Part shown: positions 47,866 through 59,440 of the stretch, piece after piece
How the letters are laid out: each line of letters starts with the position of its first letter
How positions within the stretch are numbered: position 1 is the first letter of the stretch
NCBI RefSeq assembly: GCF_024868665.1
Contig: NC_079897.1
Location: 7,846,403-7,910,402 of the forward strand
From: Triplophysa rosa
Lineage: Eukaryota > Chordata > Actinopteri > Cypriniformes > Nemacheilidae
Direction of reading: 5' to 3'
DNA: 64,000 bases
The notes under the pieces: generated by a model
Databases searched by the model: none
What the model saw: only the letters and a program-made list of their open reading frames with translations
What the model was told of the DNA's origin: nothing
Program-made: the position numbers and the translations under genes

Positions 47866-48394
47866 TGTCATGGCTCTGCTTCATTTAGTCATGTTTTTCT
47901 TGGTCCTGTAGCTGAGCCATGACAAAGCTTTTGGTTATGTGTGGAGAGAAACATATTATTGTCCTTTTGACAATAATATACGTTCTCTCCAGTGTCTCGT
48001 CATTGGCCCGCTCCTCTCGTTTCCTCGTTATCCTTCCCTGAGTGTTTTACTACCCACACCTGCCCCGTGTAATTATCCCTCGTTTGTGTTCCCTTTAAAT
48101 ACCCTCTTGTTTCTTTGTCTTGTGTTGGTTGATTACGTTGTGTATGGTGTTCTTGTCTGTACCCCAAGTCTAGTCAAGTTCAAGTCAAGTCGAGTCAGTG
48201 TGAGTCTGTTATTTAGCGTTTGTCTAGTGTTGTTCTTTTACATTGTCTTGTCAGTTGTAGTATCTAGTGTTGTTTGGTTTGCCCCATCGTGGGTTTTTGT
48301 TTTGTGTTTTGTTTATTATTTATAATTAAAATCTTGTTGTGTTAACCCCTTCACCTCTGCCTGCATTTGGGTTCTTTCTGCCACAGTCGTGACA
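47866..48394 (+). repeat. 5' LTR of gag-only element
   Basis: TG...CA termini, preceded by GAATG. It contains TATAAATA-poor AT-rich 3' sequence with AATTAAAATC near its end, a possible polyA region. Confidence 0.88.
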
Positions 48395-48429
48395 GAATCC
48401 ACCAACCATCACTGAACCCAGCAGGTAGC

Positions 48430-49641
48430 ATGAGCACCGGGCGGGCCCACCTAGCTCGCCTCCTCTGCGGACTTCGCCAGGGGAACGAGAGTGTGGATGA
48501 CTACGTGGACAGGTTCCTGGACGTCGCCGAGAATGGCGTCTTCGGGGAGGAGGAGCTCGCGGTGCTATTTAACTCCGGTCTCAGGGACCCACTTTCGCGG
48601 GCGGAGATGAGGGCGTTGAGGCCTTTTGACTTCGACACCGTGTGGATGTCCGCCGCGGAACGATCGGAGTCCACGGCCTCAGCAATTACCAGCTACCCAT
48701 CTTTGCTGGTCACGATTCCTGAGCGTGGTTTCCTGCAGATCGGGGTTGTGGGCACCGCCACTCCATCCTTCCCACTCTCGGCAGCCTCTCCACCATCCAC
48801 CAGCCTCGTTGGCAAGCGGGGGAGGCGAGCATCCTGGGAGTCCACCTTCGAGGAGTCCCAGCCGGAACCAGCCATGCCTTCTACATCCTTCCTTCAGCCG
48901 ACCTCCAGGCGGGTGGCTCTGCTGAAGAAGAAGAGGCAGCGGCGGGCAGCGCGGGCTCCTTCCAGTCTGGTGTCCAGTCTTGTGTCCAGTCCTGTGTCCA
49001 GTCCGGTGCAGCCGGCGTCCTGTCCGGTGCAGCCGGCGTCCAGTCCGGTGATCCAGCCGGCGTCCAGTCCGGTGATCCAGCCGGCGTCCAGTCCGGCGTC
49101 CAGTCCGATGTCCAGTCCGGTGCCCCAGCCGGCCCAGCAGCCGGCGTCAAGCCCTGTCCAGCCGGCATCAAGCCCTGTCCAGCCGGCCTTCCAGCCGGCG
49201 TCAAGCCCTGTCCAGCCGGCCTTCCAGCCAGCGTCAAGCCCTTTCCAGCCGGCCTTCCAGCCGGCGTCAAGCCATTTCCAGCCGGCCTTCCAGCCGGTCC
49301 CTGGGAGACTCCCAGGGCCAAAGACTTTCCCCCCCAGGACTCCCCCTAATTCCCCCGGGACTCCGCGCCCTCGAGCGCAGCCGGGGACTGGGACTTCTCC
49401 CCACCCCCATGGACTGCCCCCTATGGGCCCTTGTTTGGTCCCCCCTCCCATGTTTGTTATTTTTGATGTCCCACCCAATTCCTGTTGTTGTCTTGTCATG
49501 TTTGCCCTTGATTTTGTTTTCTTTCTTTTGCCTTGTCCTGTCTGTCTCCCAGTCTGTCTTGTCTCGTCCGTCTACCCCTTTGTGAGCACCTGGAGGTGCT
49601 CATTAAAGGGGGGGCTTCTGTCATGGCTCTGCTTCATTTAG
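48430..49641 (+). CDS. gag-like protein with proline-rich repeat tail (gag-only LTR element)
   Basis: ATG 48430 opens about 403 codons; the frame is also open upstream to 48367. Residues 1-65 include LARLLCGLRQGNESVDDYVD, RFLDVAENGVFGEEELAVLF and SGLRDPLSRAEMRAL, which fit the helical capsid part of Gypsy-type gag (QG.ES..DY..RF...A......E..L...F..GL). A basic patch, LLKKKRQRRAARAP, comes next and could bind nucleic acid in place of the missing zinc knuckle. About 110 residues of PASSPVQPAFQ-type repeats follow, encoded by a GC-rich minisatellite. The C-terminus reads hydrophobic segments into the 3' LTR and ends there. The intact frame despite the lack of pol suggests recent origin or selection for a structural role. 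Cellular domestication is unlikely while full LTRs remain. Confidence 0.7.
   Translation: MSTGRAHLARLLCGLRQGNESVDDYVDRFLDVAENGVFGEEELAVLFNSGLRDPLSRAEMRALRPFDFDTVWMSAAERSESTASAITSYPSLLVTIPERGFLQIGVVGTATPSFPLSAASPPSTSLVGKRGRRASWESTFEESQPEPAMPSTSFLQPTSRRVALLKKKRQRRAARAPSSLVSSLVSSPVSSPVQPASCPVQPASSPVIQPASSPVIQPASSPASSPMSSPVPQPAQQPASSPVQPASSPVQPAFQPASSPVQPAFQPASSPFQPAFQPASSHFQPAFQPVPGRLPGPKTFPPRTPPNSPGTPRPRAQPGTGTSPHPHGLPPMGPCLVPPPMFVIFDVPPNSCCCLVMFALDFVFFLLPCPVCLPVCLVSSVYPFVSTWRCSLKGGLLSWLCFI
48955..49300 (+). repeat. coding minisatellite (CCAGCCGGCGTCAAGCCCTG type)
   Basis: Units of 15 to 36 bases built on CAGCCGGC and TCCAGTCCGGTG repeat through the gag-like frame. Unit lengths keep the frame. 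Confidence 0.85.
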
Positions 49642-50146
49642 TCATGTTTTTCTTGGTCCTGTAGCTGAGCCATGACAAAGCCTTTGGTTATGTGTGGAGA
49701 GAAACATATTATTGTCCTTTTGACAATAATATACGTTCTCTCCAGTGTCTCGTCATTGGCCCCGCTCCTCTCGTTTCCTCGTTATCCTTCCCTGAGTGTT
49801 TTTCTACCCACACCTGCCCCGTGTAATTATCCCTCGTTTGTATTCCCTTTAAATACCCTCTTGTTTCTTGGTCTTGTGTTGGTGGATTACGTTGTGTATG
49901 GTGTTCTTGTCTGTACCCCAAGTCTAGTCAAGTCGAGTCAGTGTGAGTCTGTTATTTAGCGTTTGTCTAGTGTTGTTCTTTTACATTGTCTTAGTTATAT
50001 TTGTCTTGTCAGTTGTAGTATCTAGTGTTGTTTGGTTTGCCCCATCGTGGGTTTTGTGTTTTGTTTATTATTTATAATTAAAGTCTTGTTGTGTTAACCC
50101 CTTCACCGCTGCCTGCATTTGGGTTCTTTCTGCCACAGTCGTGACA
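49619..50146 (+). repeat. 3' LTR of gag-only element
   Basis: Preceded by the polypurine tract and followed by GAATG. Nearly identical to the 5' LTR. Confidence 0.88.
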
Positions 50147-50151
50147 GAATG

Positions 50152-53100
50152 TTTCAATACATCAAATGTATGTAGCATAAAGTGCCTTGATTGATTCTAA
50201 CAGTTTTTGGTTAGTTGGTGCTGGGATCCTTAAATTTTGTTACAAGAAACAAATAAAAAGATTATTTTACACCCTGGGTGTTAATGCTAGAACACCCACC
50301 AAACAAGACCCTGTTTAGACACTGGAGACAGCCTTAGAAAAACAACACGTGTCCTGTAACAGCTGACCATTTTAGACCTGTCTGCTCCAGCCTTTGTCTA
50401 AACACATGACAGGCTGATCTGTGATGCGGTGCTGGCTTCTCAGTGACACCTGGCTTTATACGGCACACGGTAGCACACACTGCTCCTGTGACCCCACACG
50501 CTGCCCCTATGTTATGCCAAGACGTGTGTCTGACAACCGGCCCCTAATCTCCACAAGACAGAAGTACAGCCTGAATAAGCAGTGAGCCACAAATATCAAG
50601 CAGACATAGCTTGGTGATGAGACACGAGCAACTGGCTAAACACACCTGTAATGGGAATGTAGAGTGCACTTTTCCCATCCATCTTATTTTTGGTTCATTT
50701 TGTAGTAAAAATCAAAACCCTTCTATCAGCACCTCTTGGAAATGAGCTGCAGAGTTAAAACTTTTAAAAATGTCCGTTGCACAAACACTCAAACATGACT
50801 AATAAATTAACACTTGCTTTATGAGTTTCTTAGTGTGTCTCCTGTTTACCTCACCACATTTCCTCCATGAATGTTCTTTGGAGCATTCCCAAAATGCAAG
50901 TGCTCAAGGCCCCAACTTTCTCTCTCTCTCTCCCTCTCTTCACACATAGACAGACCCTCAGTACTCTATATGCTAAAAAGCATCTTTGTGATGGCACCTC
51001 ACACATCTTATGTGAAATCAACCATCCCTTCCCCTGACTCTCTTTTAATAGGCCAGTGAAGACTGAGGCTTGTCACTTTGAAGTCCTTTTCTTCGTTACG
51101 GTCTTTCTCTTTCTCGTCCAGCATAAAGAGCGGCATTGAGCACGCATGCTGCTTTACCCGCTTTCTGTGGACTCATGTTACTCTTTGATCTGCGCCTCTC
51201 ATAATTTCTAAAAATTTCTGGAGAAGGCATTGTTTATGGGGTCTACGTAGACTGCAGAAAAAGGAGAAGCCAAAGTGAGAAGAAGAAAACGCTTCCCTTT
51301 TTCACCCAAGGGAAGTGGTGTCTTGGAGGTGACTAACTTTCAGGCAGTCAGCGGGCTGTTGCTCACTGTCCAAGCCACAGACAAAGTTAGAAGAGAGGAA
51401 GAAGAGATTCAAACAAGACAAGATGGAAAATAAGTGTGCATCATTGAGCTACTGATATGCACATAATAATGAACGTACTGTACATAGAGCTGCTGAAACT
51501 ATAGAGACATTTATAAAAACACAAATAAAGCATGAGCATTTAGAGAGGTGGCTCTCGACTGGTTTAGCATCAGGACCTGAGGGCATATCATTCAACCTAT
51601 CAAAGAATTTTGTCTGATTTTATTCTAAAAACAGTTTGATTAACTGTTTCACTGAACACATGCAGCGTTACCTGCAACACAACATTTCAAAACCAGCAGA
51701 AAACTGCAGTAATGATACAAATTATTTTATTGATCTTTCTTTTTGTATTAGATGTGGAAAAGTGCTTTTGCCTGTCTGAATGCTGTAGGTTTTTTTTTAG
51801 GCCATTCTTGCTGCTAATAAAGAATTTGGATGTTGACAGGTGCTCTTTCATATGTTTTATACATAAAATATATTTCCTCTTGTAAATTTTAATAACTTCT
51901 ACAAAGAAACACATGCGTGTGTCGTTTGCACGTCTGTAGTTGAACACCTCTTTCTTTTGCTCTTTCTCTCTCTCTGCTTTCATCTTGGCTATTTATTGAT
52001 GAGAAAGCGATTTAGGTGTCATTATGTGTAAACGAGAAGTGTAAATATTTTATGGAAGGTAGGTGTAATGGTGTGAGGTGTTGGATGCAAAAGCCAACAT
52101 CTTCAGTTACAGCACTGTATGTAAAACTTTAGATAGTTTAAATGAAGATCCATGCAATTTGTCCATAAAAATGTTCAAATTCCAGTTTCTAGACAAATAT
52201 CTATTTATAATAAGCATTTTTGTCTTGTTTTCTTCTAAAAATATCTAAATATCCCTATACCAAGAAATACTGTATAATAATTAAAGACAATGTTTACAAA
52301 ATGTATTTTACTTAATGCTTTTCACCATAGGAAAAATATAAAATATGATGTTTTTAAATCAGGACCATGGTTTTACTGGAACTCTGCCATATGCATCCCT
52401 ATTGTGTCTTCTCATCTGACATGAAGGGCAGGTTTCATTGAAAAAGTGGCTTGTAAACTGAGATGGGGACAGTATAAAGCTTACTACACATCCATATCTG
52501 TTTCACTGGCCATCTTCAGGACCCAATGCTTAATTAGAGCTGAGAAACTAACAAAGGAAATTTAAACTCAACCAGTAACTCTATAACTAATCTTTGCCTA
52601 CTTTTTCAGAAACACTTGTCTAATTGGTTGAGGGCAACTTTGTAGGGAAAAGATAAACTGGGCAAGAAAAAATAGAGAAAATGTTGGAGATATCAGCCAC
52701 CAGCCTTTAGCTAGGCAGTCCACATGACAGAAGTGCAGGTATACTGCAGAAAACATCCACACATGTGTGTATATTTAAAGAGCTCTCTCTCTCTCTATCT
52801 GTCTCTTGCTCTCTTTCTTTAAATCGATTGTCAATTGATAAAGACCAGGGAAAAGTTGTTTTTACTTACTAATTTAAGGTTATGAAACACACATTATGGT
52901 ATTGCAAACATGGATTCTGAGTGGCAAGACTTCTGTAAATGGACTTTGGCCCTACTCATGTGTGAGCTCTGGATGGAGACCGGCCATTGTGACTTGGTAA
53001 GGGAGTGATAAAAAACAATATTTCTTCGTTGATCTGGGACAATTCTCTTCATGTGACATCTCATTAAGTGCCATTTAAAGGTGCAAAAGTGTGGTTTTAA

Positions 53101-55587
53101 TTTATATTTAATATTTTTCAACTACCTGATTGAGGACCCCAAGTCCCAGAATAAGTGTAAATGTACTAACTAAATGAAATGTAATTGTACAATTAAATGG
53201 CCACGTGTAACATTCGGCAGATGAGCAAGCTGGGAACAGACAAAGGATCCAATTGCAAATAAGAAGATGGAGCATAGAGCAGTGGCTAGGCCAAACACAC
53301 GATAAGGCGGTGGGAAACACTGGCAGCATAAAGAACAATGGCCGAAACTCTGGGACCACCAGATTTGGGACAACTGGCATGGGTGCCTGTGGCAAGGCGG
53401 CCATGACAGTTAGGGTTCTGGCATGGAAGTCACTGCAAACAATGGGTTTTTGAACCTCAGTGTAGGGCATGCTGAAAACCATGATAGGCTAAAGCTCTTT
53501 GGCCACCAAAGCTTTCTGCCTAGTGCCCCCCTCCCAAAAATGTTTAGCGGTAGCGTCCTCTATGACCTCCCCTACTGTGGAATGTGAACCACCAGACAAA
53601 AGGCCATAGTAGAACAATTCAACAAATGACCCTCGAGGACCATCACAGACAAGTTTATCTTTGTATTACTCATTGAGTAGTGCATAGTTTGTTTTATTGA
53701 AGGTTTATGGGAACAGAATTCCAGTTGCACAACATTGTAATTTAGAATCTTTAAACAACTATATTTTTCTAAAAAGAAGCTTTGGAGGAGAGTGCTGAAG
53801 ATCAGATGAATGCCAGTGTGACTGTTCTTGTTGACTCTTATTTTTCTAGTGTGTTACTGCGTGTTGGGTAACAACAAATCAACCACAACTGACTTTCAAA
53901 GATTTCTCAATAACAATCACCATCTGTGAAAATTGCCTCCATGAAGATTTGCATTGCCTTCCTTAAACAGATCACGTCAGTTTGTGTATTTATCATTAAC
54001 ACCAGACAATTCACAGGGCAGTTGTTAAATACTGTCCAAAATCTTGGAGCTCGCTGGAGAATAAAATGAAGAGCTGGTAAGATTCCATTGCCTAGTTTAA
54101 GAAAAGACAAAGGCTGTGACCTAGGTGTGTGCTTATATAGGGAGATGATTGGTAACAGCTCATCAGAACTCAGGGGGTGGTACACACCTTTTTTGTTTTG
54201 TTTTGCTGTCTCCTCTGCGCTGCCGCGTTCGTCATCGGAACTTACGACACGCCTGCGTCCTTTGCCAGAACACCAACGCTCTAGTGCATGCGTGGCCAAA
54301 GGATAATGGAAGTTAGACATTATCGTTGTAAATATGAATATGTATATTTCTCTTAAACAAACCCATTGATTCGCTTCAGAAGGCTGAAATATCCCTTTAA
54401 GAAAAATCTTGCCAGGCATCAATAATAATTATTATTATTGTAGAATGTGTTTGTGTTAGCTGGTCTGTTTGGTCAACAGTGGGCTTATATATTTACAAAT
54501 AGCCAAAGAATGGATATAGTTTAATAATGCTTTATATTTTAAGGAAGTTTTAAAAATGATTTAATTGATATTTGAAAAAGAAAGAGGAGCGATAACTGAT
54601 ACAGAGCCAAGCTGAAATGTGTTGTGAGAAGTCAAATACAGATGTAAACATATGAATACAGCAGTAAAGTGTTTCTCCGTCAGACCTCCAGTGACAAACA
54701 ATGACTCTCACTTCTGCAAATAAAACCACAAATGCAATTACTTTTCTGGATTGTGATCCCTGGACAAAGCTCAGAATTCACTTTCTCACACTTTCACTTC
54801 ACATATTTAAACCTACATCATCAAATAAGGCTTGAGATTGTTTTTCCTTGTTCGGGGCCATATGCAGTGATGGGTCACATTAGGACTAGGATTTTGTGGT
54901 GTGAAGAAAGCAATGAAGAGGGAATTTCTTATTTCAAACACACATTTACAGACTGAAAATGTATGTCTTAACCTACAAGAAATGAGGCATGTGCGTGTGA
55001 AAAACAGGAACAATTCTAATGTCTTATTACATCACCATCACTTTAGGTCCTCAAATAGCCTCTCTCTATAAATTAGTTTTCCCACAAGCCCCTCAGTCCT
55101 TCCTTAAGCTTGGAGAAAAGCGGAAGTTTACTTCTAAGATAATAGACTCAGTGAGCTGCATATAACAGTCTGGTTAACAGGCAATATTTATGAAATATAA
55201 GGTGTATGGCACAAAATGCAGAAAACAATGAGCTCAATTAGAATAAAAAATCTTAACTACAATTGACTACAATGTATGGTAAGACTTCAGTATAGAGGGC
55301 AAATCCACAGCTTTCCTGTAGCTCAGTGGTTACACTGTTAGCGATTTCTGTAAATTACACAGTATTTAACTGTAATATCAACTGTATTTTACTGTAGAAC
55401 AGTTTTACAGTATGTTACTGTACGCTACTGATGCATTGTGGGAAAAATCCTCTTGGCGCCATTAAAGTACAGTAAATTGCAGTAAATTATTTACTGTAAA
55501 TCAAAATACAGTAACTGTATTTGAGCGAAGTATTGTGGGTTTGGTTTGAAGTTGTATTCTCTAAGTTATATAATCGCTTGCTGTTAA
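50152..55587. other. gene-free stretch
   Basis: No gene recognised. 54140-54420 looks like a common cyprinid repeat when read on the minus strand (AAAGGGATATTTCAGCC near its end). 55330-55530 is rich in TACTGTA/ACAGTA words, a repeat just upstream of the zinc-finger exon. A long minus-strand open frame at 53108-53482 is repeat-like. Confidence 0.45.
55330..55530. repeat. ACTGTA-rich repeat with GCATTGTGGGAA
   Basis: Repeated ACTGTA, TACAGT and TTTACTGTA words surround GCATTGTGGGAA and GTATTGTGGGTT. It may be a transposon end or the promoter of the adjoining zinc-finger exon. Confidence 0.5.
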
Positions 55588-55629
55588 ATGATTGTACAGC
55601 TTACATTTACTGCTAGCATTAAACCCGCA

Positions 55630-55933
55630 ATGTTCCTGTGTAAACACTGTGGTGTCTTTGAGGAGACATTATACGGGTTTATTAATCATATGAAACTGCA
55701 CAAAAACATGGCGAACTTCAAGTTCTCGTGTGCAGTTCCTGAATGCCCGTGCACGTTTCAAAGCGCCTCTGCACTTCAGTCACACATGTACCGCAAACAT
55801 AGAAAGCCTGCAAAAATAACGAACAGATCTGAACAACATGATCTCAATTCTAGATGCAGTGTTGAAGGCTGTACATTCGTGTCGACTAAACTCGCCATCC
55901 TTTGTGAACATCTAAAATGACACATTCGAGATG
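55630..55933 (+). pseudogene. C2H2 zinc-finger first exon with a premature stop
   Basis: ATG 55630 (upstream frame open to 55588) begins MFLCKHCGVFEETLYG. Finger 1 is CKHC..HMKLH; finger 2 is CAVPEC..HMYRKH, with four residues between the cysteines; finger 3 is CSVEGC..HLK-stop-H. The stop TGA at 55918-55920 falls where an Arg codon (CGA) is expected, and the frame continues HIRDG to a GTAAAA donor at 55934, so the exon once ran on. By memory, fish genomes carry many genes starting with this finger arrangement, often close to transposons. No later exon is seen before the DIRS element at 56264. Probably a decayed member; a functional short protein is possible. Confidence 0.55.
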
Positions 55934-56339
55934 GTAAAAAAATCTACGTTTTTTAAGTTACTTGCATGTGGTTTTCACAGATCTTTTAGACATGAAAATG
56001 CAATTAGACTCCATAACCGTATAATGGTGTTTCAGGAACAACAGCACACAATTTAGATTAGATCAATGAATCAAGCTACAAGATGATGGCAATTTCATTT
56101 TCAATGCCCACCAACCAACACTACTATATTAGACTTCCACTGTCATTACCATAATAAATGTAACCATATTTATACTTATAGTCTGATGAATACTCATGGA
56201 TAATTAACCAGGTTTCTCCTACAATTAAAATGCTAACATTGTTCCCCTTCAGTCAGTCTCTCGACATTGTGTTGAGAGACAGACTGGGGTTTGATCTTGA
56301 GAACCTATCATCTCCTAGCGGAATTTAAAACGCCAATGG

Positions 56340-57100
56340 GCTTTGGCGAATGGCATATGCACGCCAGTCACCGCTCCGTGAAAGGGAGGCGGCGGCGGCC
56401 ATTCACTCATCCTTTGTTCTTCGGAACCTGCATGACGTACATGTCAAGCACTCCATCTCTTCGAGATTTCTTCCAGACTGCTGGATTTACGACGCGAAGC
56501 AGCGGATTTCTCCCTCTCGGTGGCGGACTTCCCCTGGGCGTCTCGGCAGCGAACCGCAGATATTTCTAAAAGAGCAAATTTCCTCTCACAGTCTGCGCTG
56601 TATTCGGGCATGTCTCGCAGCTGTGTTCTTAGGTATGACAGACTCATCCCTGAGTCCGATGGGCACGACACCTGTATTGCATGTTGGGGGTCCAGCATGA
56701 AGTGTCAGGGCTTGTCGATTAAGATGTTGCGGTCACGGTTGGCTACGTTCTCCGGAACTGCTGCTTCAGCGAGGTCGACTGCTTCAGCGAGCGGGAGGGG
56801 GGGATTCCCATGGATGTCACTCCGCCAGTTTCGGCTCGCAGATCATCCGTGCCCCGGCACGCTCACCTGGCTCGTCCCCGATGGGCGGAGGTGTACCGTC
56901 CCATAGTGAGCAGACTTGACAACGGGATGGGGATGAACTTTCTGTCATAACATCGGACAATGAGCTCCTGGCATCGGATGCGGAGACCCCTTGGAGCTCC
57001 TGCCTCCGGGCGGTCGAGCCCAAGATGAATTGACGCAGAGATGACGGCCATGCTTGCCTGGGCAGCCACGAGCGTCAGGTTGTAGTTGCCCCGCCCTCCA
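56340..57100 (+). pseudogene. DIRS gag-like region, broken
   Basis: Fragments in different frames include LIPESDGHDTCIACWGS, the CxxC-type conserved block of DIRS gag proteins. Other pieces are too short to place. Confidence 0.5.
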
Positions 57101-57204
57101 CGGAACGCTCGCGGCTGACCTGGAGGTGCATGAGGAGCTCACAAAGACATGGAATAACCGTGCTTCGGGCCGAGGCAAGCCGCCCATCCTGTAACCAAGA
57201 TGTC

Positions 57205-57420
57205 TTCCTGGTTTTACAGCCCGTACATCATAGTGCCCAAAAAAGGGGGGCTGCGCCCCATTCTGGATCTGCGCCTCCTGAACAACCACCTACACAAGCT
57301 GCCGTTCAGGATGTTGATGCAGAAGCACATCTTGGGCTCAGTGTGTCACCAAGATTGGTTCGTGGCAATCGACCTGTAGGACGCGTACTTTCACATCTCC
57401 ATCCTTCGCGTTCGAGGGAA
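57205..57420 (+). pseudogene. DIRS RT N-terminal module, first copy
   Basis: Reads FYSPYIIVPKKGGLRPILDL, LNNHLHKLPFRML, then FVAIDL-stop-DAYFHISIL. This is the start of a DIRS RT, with one stop. The sequence then leaves the RT. Confidence 0.7.
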
Positions 57421-57779
57421 GAGCGTATCATTGTCTGGGTATTATCACAGCCACTCACACCCTCTACACGACGGTGTTCGGCAACTCGACATTGCGGCAA
57501 GACCCAATGTAGAGGATAATCATCAGCCTAAGCACTCTCATTCGATGGTGCGTTGTGCTACATCATCGCCAGGCAGGTAAAACTGCAGAGCCGATCTCCT
57601 CTCCGGGGGCCCCCCCACAGCGAGGGATCCGCATTGCCAGCCATCAAACCACCCCTGGGAGGTCGATTAAGAAGAACGTACCCCTAGCCTCCCTGTCTCG
57701 GTCCCTGGGAGCCTGACAAGAGCTTCCCAAACCGTCACGGTGACTACGGGATACGGTCCGTCTCGGCTACGCGATCCAA

Positions 57780-58430
57780 CTCCCCAGACACCCGCCCAAG
57801 TTTCGGGGCATCCTCTCAACCTCAGCAGAGGCAAGGATGCTCCCGTGCTTCGGGCCGAGGTCACCACTCCTCTGGTGAGGAAGCGATCGTGCTCGTCCCT
57901 CTAGCCGAGATGTTCAACGGGTTTTACAGCCCGTACTTCATCGTCCCCAAAAAAGCGGGGGTCGCTAGATCTGCGAACCCTGAACAGGCACCTACTCAAG
58001 CTATCAGATGTCAAGATGGATTCATGGCAATCGACCTGAAGGACGCTTACTCTCATGTCTCAATTCTCCCTCGTCATCGCCCGTTCCTACGGTTCGCTTT
58101 CGAGGGTCAGGCATATTAGTACAGAGTCCTCCCTTTCGGTCTGTCCCTGTCCCCACGAGTCTTCACGAAGATCGTGTAAGCCGCCCTCACTCCCCTCAGG
58201 GAGAGAGGTGTGCGGGTACTAAACTATCTCGACGACTGGCTCATTTGACAAACTCGCGAGATCTGTTATGTACACACAGGGACCTAGTGCTTCGGCACCT
58301 AGATCGATTGGGACCACAGGTCAACCGAGAAAAGAGAAAGCTCTCCCCTGTGCAGAGCATCCTCTTTTTTGGTATGGAACTCAACTCTGTCTCCATTACA
58401 GCACGACTGACTCAGAAAGCGCTCAGTCAG
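57780..58430 (+). pseudogene. DIRS reverse transcriptase, second copy
   Basis: Starts with FRGILSTSAEARML-like and FYSPYFIVPKKAG, repeats the module at 57205, then MAIDLKDAYSHVSILPRHRP, LPFGLSLSPRVF, and the catalytic LDDW in NYLDDWLI at about 58219-58245. FGMELNSVSITARLTQ follows. Several stops and a frame change after KKAG break it. Confidence 0.8.
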
Positions 58431-59440
58431 TGTTGAACTGCCTGGAATATTTCAAGCAGCCAGCGGTCCACCTGAAATTCAGAGGCTCCTGGGCACATGG
58501 CAGCCTCAGCGGTAGTGATACCCCTCGGGTTGATGCACATGAGACCGCTCCAACACTGGCTACAGAGTCGAGTTCCTTGGAGAGCGTGGCACACGGGCAG
58601 CAGGCGGATGGTGATTATGCCTCTCTGCCGACCCACTCTAACCCCTGGTCTTCAATGACCTTTCTACGGATGGGGGTCCCTCTTGGGCAGGTCATGAGGC
58701 GCATCGTGGTGACGACAGACACCTCCCTGCAGGGTTGGGGTGCTGTGTGCAATGGGCACGCAGTGTCGGGGCGATGGACAGGCCCCCGCCTGCGCAGGCA
58801 TATCAACTGCCTAGAGTTGTTGGATGTGCTACTTGCACTGAAGGGGCTACAACCTCTCGTGCAGGCCAAGCACGTGCTGGTCTGGCGGACAGCACAACTG
58901 CCATAGCGTATATCAACCGCCAGGGTGGCGTTCGCTCATGGCAGCTAACACGACTCGCCCGACGCCTCCTCCTGTGGAGTCTGCAGGTGAGCAGATCCCT
59001 GCGAGCCACACATATCCCAGGCGACCTGAACCAGACAGCCGATGCGCTCTCTCGTCAGTCGACGCCTCGCGGAGAGTGGCGACTCCACCCCCCGCGCAGT
59101 CCAGCTCATTGTGTACAGTTCGGGCGGGCTCAGGAAGACCTGTTCGCCTCCCTGGACACCACCCATTGCCCGCTAGGGTACTCCCGTCCGAGGCCCCCCT
59201 CGGCACGGATGCTCTAGCACACAGCTGGCCGTGGGACAAGCGGAAGTACGCCTTCCCCCCAGTGAGCCTTATTGCACAGACTCTGTGCAAGGTCAGGGAA
59301 GAGGAGCATCAAGTGTACTAGTTGCGCCCTACTGGCCCAACCGGACTTGGTTCTCGGAGCTAATGCTCTTGACGACAGCTCCCCCCGGCCGATTCCCCTG
59401 ACGAAGGACCTGCTTTCCCAGGGGAAGAGCACGTTATGGC
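58430..59440 (+). pseudogene. DIRS RNase H and connection region
   Basis: Recognisable blocks are GQVMRRIVVTTDTSLQGWGA (catalytic Asp region), INCLELLDVLLALKGLQPL (Glu), then TAIAYINRQGG and LNQTADALSRQ in other frames. WPWDKRKYAFPPVSLIAQTL and VRPNRTW-like pieces, the conserved stretch between RNase H and recombinase, follow. Confidence 0.8.

Larger units (their letters stand above)
47866..50146 (+). mobile_element. non-autonomous LTR retrotransposon encoding only a gag-like protein
   Basis: LTRs 47866-48394 (529 bases) and 49619-50146 (528 bases) both run TGTCATGG to CGTGACA. GAATG on both outer sides (47861-47865 and 50147-50151) is a perfect 5-bp target duplication. The 1.2-kb interior has one long open frame, ending with a polypurine AAAGGGGGGG just before the 3' LTR. 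No protease, RT or integrase is present. The LTRs differ mostly by two indels (about 11 and 15 bases), so insertion is fairly recent. Movement must have used enzymes from another element. Confidence 0.9.

Noticed and set aside
48881..49499. Antisense GLDAGWKAGW-repeat proteins
   Set aside because: Shadow frames of the GC-rich minisatellite on the strand opposite the gag-like ORF.
53108..53482. Minus-strand open frame of 124 codons
   Set aside because: The sequence reads like a decayed repeat and shows no conserved motif; the opposite strand is equally open.
53907..54422. Minus-strand open frame of 171 codons
   Set aside because: Part of it matches a common cyprinid repeat shape (AAAGGGATATTTCAGCC), and there is no domain.
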